Shown: positions 62,145 to 63,032 of the stretch, one piece after another
Layout of the letters: every line of letters starts with the position of its first letter
Numbering within the stretch: the stretch's first letter is position 1
Source: Pseudomonadota bacterium
GTDB lineage: Bacteria; Pseudomonadota; Gammaproteobacteria; Burkholderiales; Burkholderiaceae_B
Reading direction: 5' to 3'
DNA length: 63,032 nt
NCBI GenBank assembly: GCA_023423975.1
Contig: JAFAEO010000055.1
Span: 1-63,032 of the forward strand
Notes under the pieces: generated by a model
Told to the model about the DNA's origin: nothing
Databases searched by the model: none
The model's input: the letters and a program-made list of their open reading frames with translations, nothing else
Program-made: the position numbers and the translations under genes

Positions 62145-62372
62145 ATTTCCGACAGGCGAAGTGCCCGATCGTTTTCCAAGCCAATCGCACACTTGACGAA
62201 AACGTCGCCCAGCGCAACGGCGCATAGATTCAAAGACTCATAGCGTCGTTGCCAAATCATGAACCCGCGCGCAAATCAATGGGCATGCCCAAAGCGATAG
62301 AAGCCCGGCAATAGACGCTCAACCAGAAGCGGTATTCCGGCCACTTGAGTGGACTGATAGACGGACGGGAGT

Positions 62373-62415
62373 AAAAAAGAAAAGGACCGAGTGCTGCTGA
62401 GGCAACACTCGGTCC
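62373..62415 (-). terminator. Terminator of the glycine-zipper lipoprotein gene
   Basis: On the minus strand GGACCGAGTG pairs with CACTCGGTCC, extended by a short inner stem with a tetraloop, followed by TTTTCTTTTTT. It is a strong intrinsic terminator. Confidence 0.85.
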
Positions 62416-62537
62416 TTGGATTTCATTCGAAGCGGCCAGAGCTATCCTGACACGCTCAAAACAATGACCCTTGCTGGTCTGCTGATCTGATCAGCCCACC
62501 TGGGGCCAAATGCAAGTGCGAACAAAATCGCTGGTGA

Positions 62538-62756
62538 TTAGCGACGACCACCAACCTGATTGCCGATCACACCACCGACAGCAGCACCACCAACCGTACC
62601 TAAGGTACCGCCGTTAGTCAGCAACGAGCCGGCGATACCACCGATGGCTGCGCCGCCGACAGTATTTCTGTCGCGTTGAGTCATACCGCCGCATCCTGCC
62701 AGTGCAATGGCAAGGCTACCAGCTATGATGCTCTTGGCTACGATATTCGTTTTCAT
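62538..62756 (-). CDS. Small glycine-zipper lipoprotein (OsmB/SlyB-like)
   Basis: A 72-residue predicted outer-membrane lipoprotein. Signal peptide with lipobox ALAGC at about residue 22, then a glycine-zipper repeat of two segments, GGAAIGGIAGSLL and GGAAVGGVIGNQVGG, a 2TM-glycine-zipper fold. A strong ribosome binding site (CAGGAGT) precedes the ATG at 62756 and a strong terminator follows the gene, so it is monocistronic. Relatives are stress-induced envelope proteins; the role here is unknown. Confidence 0.85.
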   Translation of the reverse strand: MKTNIVAKSIIAGSLAIALAGCGGMTQRDRNTVGGAAIGGIAGSLLTNGGTLGTVGGAAVGGVIGNQVGGRR

Positions 62757-62924
62757 ATTATGTACTCCTGAGTGGGAATGAAGATATCTCGCGTATTGGC
62801 CAAGCGAGTGCTCGTCTCAAACGCCTTACTGACACTATACAATGGAAAACTTTAAGCGGCCAACTGCACCGTGGTGCTTTGTTACACAGATGTTTTATTT
62901 CAATCGAAATGATATCAACTGAAA

Positions 62925-63032
62925 TAAACCCTCACGTTTGCGTGGGTAAAATGCAACGCTGCAGTCGCACATTGTTGCGCAACAATGTGCGACTGCAGCG
63001 TTGCATTTTACCCACGCAAACGTGAGGGTTTA
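62925..63032. repeat. 108-bp perfect palindrome reaching the last base of the window
   Basis: Bases 62925-62978 are the exact reverse complement of 62979-63032, with no loop, centred on ATTGTTGC|GCAACAAT. The outer part of the arm itself contains a small hairpin (CACG-TTTG-CGTG). An overlapping weaker inverted repeat, TTTATTTCA / TGAAATAAA, lies at 62894-62928. See the finding on assembly artefact versus hairpin end. Confidence 0.9.

Larger units (their letters stand above)
61995..62537. other. Intergenic region after minE, possibly decayed coding DNA
   Basis: Mostly no clear gene. The plus-strand and minus-strand frames here are each broken by stops; on the minus strand the frame VAGIPLLVERLLPGFYRFGH (about 62310-62365, then stop) and further pieces look faintly protein-like but belong to no family I recognise. 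Two terminator-like hairpins lie inside (62104-62144 and 62373-62415). Confidence 0.35.

Noticed and set aside
1..63032. CRISPR arrays, insertion sequences, prophage, toxin-antitoxin pairs and secondary-metabolite clusters
   Set aside because: No regularly spaced repeats, transposase motifs, phage structural genes, paired small toxin/antitoxin genes or synthase modules were found on either strand.

Overview
The window reads as ordinary chromosome of a betaproteobacterium, most likely family Alcaligenaceae. That rests on gene order I recognise from the Bordetella/Advenella group (glyQ-glyS-gmhB-plsC-metallopeptidase-gloA, lptD-surA-rsmA opposite amgK-murU, minCDE next to glnS, an OmpR/EnvZ pair of the RisA/RisS kind) and on the moderate GC content. 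Genus level is inference (an Advenella-like organism would fit); no rRNA is present to settle it. I see no complete insertion sequence, prophage, integron or CRISPR array.

Layout. 1-6.2 kb: the 3' end of an unidentified gene, then a convergent addA/addB-like recombination helicase-nuclease pair. 6.7-12.0 kb: accessory stretch with a small PepSY-like exported protein, a divergent EamA exporter/Lrp regulator pair, a GntR regulator with a TauE/SafE permease and DUF1634 partner, two small unrecognised proteins and a tRNA-Arg(CCU). 12.2-25.2 kb: housekeeping (ybaK, xerD, an AEC transporter, tsaE-amiC-mutL-miaA, purM, an AI-2E family permease-hda-HAD phosphatase-pcnB-folK). 25.4-32.9 kb: a minus-strand dipeptide-type ABC transporter with two tandem paralogous substrate-binding proteins. 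33.6-37.1 kb: a lipoprotein hydrolase, class I fumarase and an enoyl-CoA hydratase-family enzyme. 37.3-45.8 kb: glyQS, gmhB, plsC, a YgjP-like metallopeptidase, gloA, pyruvate kinase and glycerate kinase. 46.0-55.8 kb: envelope biogenesis (rsmA, surA, lptD; divergent amgK-murU), a membrane-anchored coiled-coil protein and the two-component system. 55.8-58.0 kb: a cytochrome bd-like gene pair. 58.1-62.0 kb: glnS and minCDE. The right end holds a glycine-zipper lipoprotein and a 108-bp perfect palindrome that runs to the last base.

How the genes work together: much of the window serves the cell envelope. LptD and SurA assemble the outer membrane, GmhB makes LPS heptose, PlsC makes phospholipid, AmiC splits septal peptidoglycan, AmgK-MurU recycle its sugars, and MinCDE places the septum. 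Pyruvate kinase and glycerate kinase form a glycerate-to-pyruvate unit. The most unusual item is the bd-oxidase-like pair at 55.8-58.0 kb: subunit II looks normal, but subunit I is short and, aligned by eye, lacks the haem ligands and quinol-binding motif of true bd oxidases. Second is the terminal palindrome, which is either an assembly fold-back or a real hairpin end.
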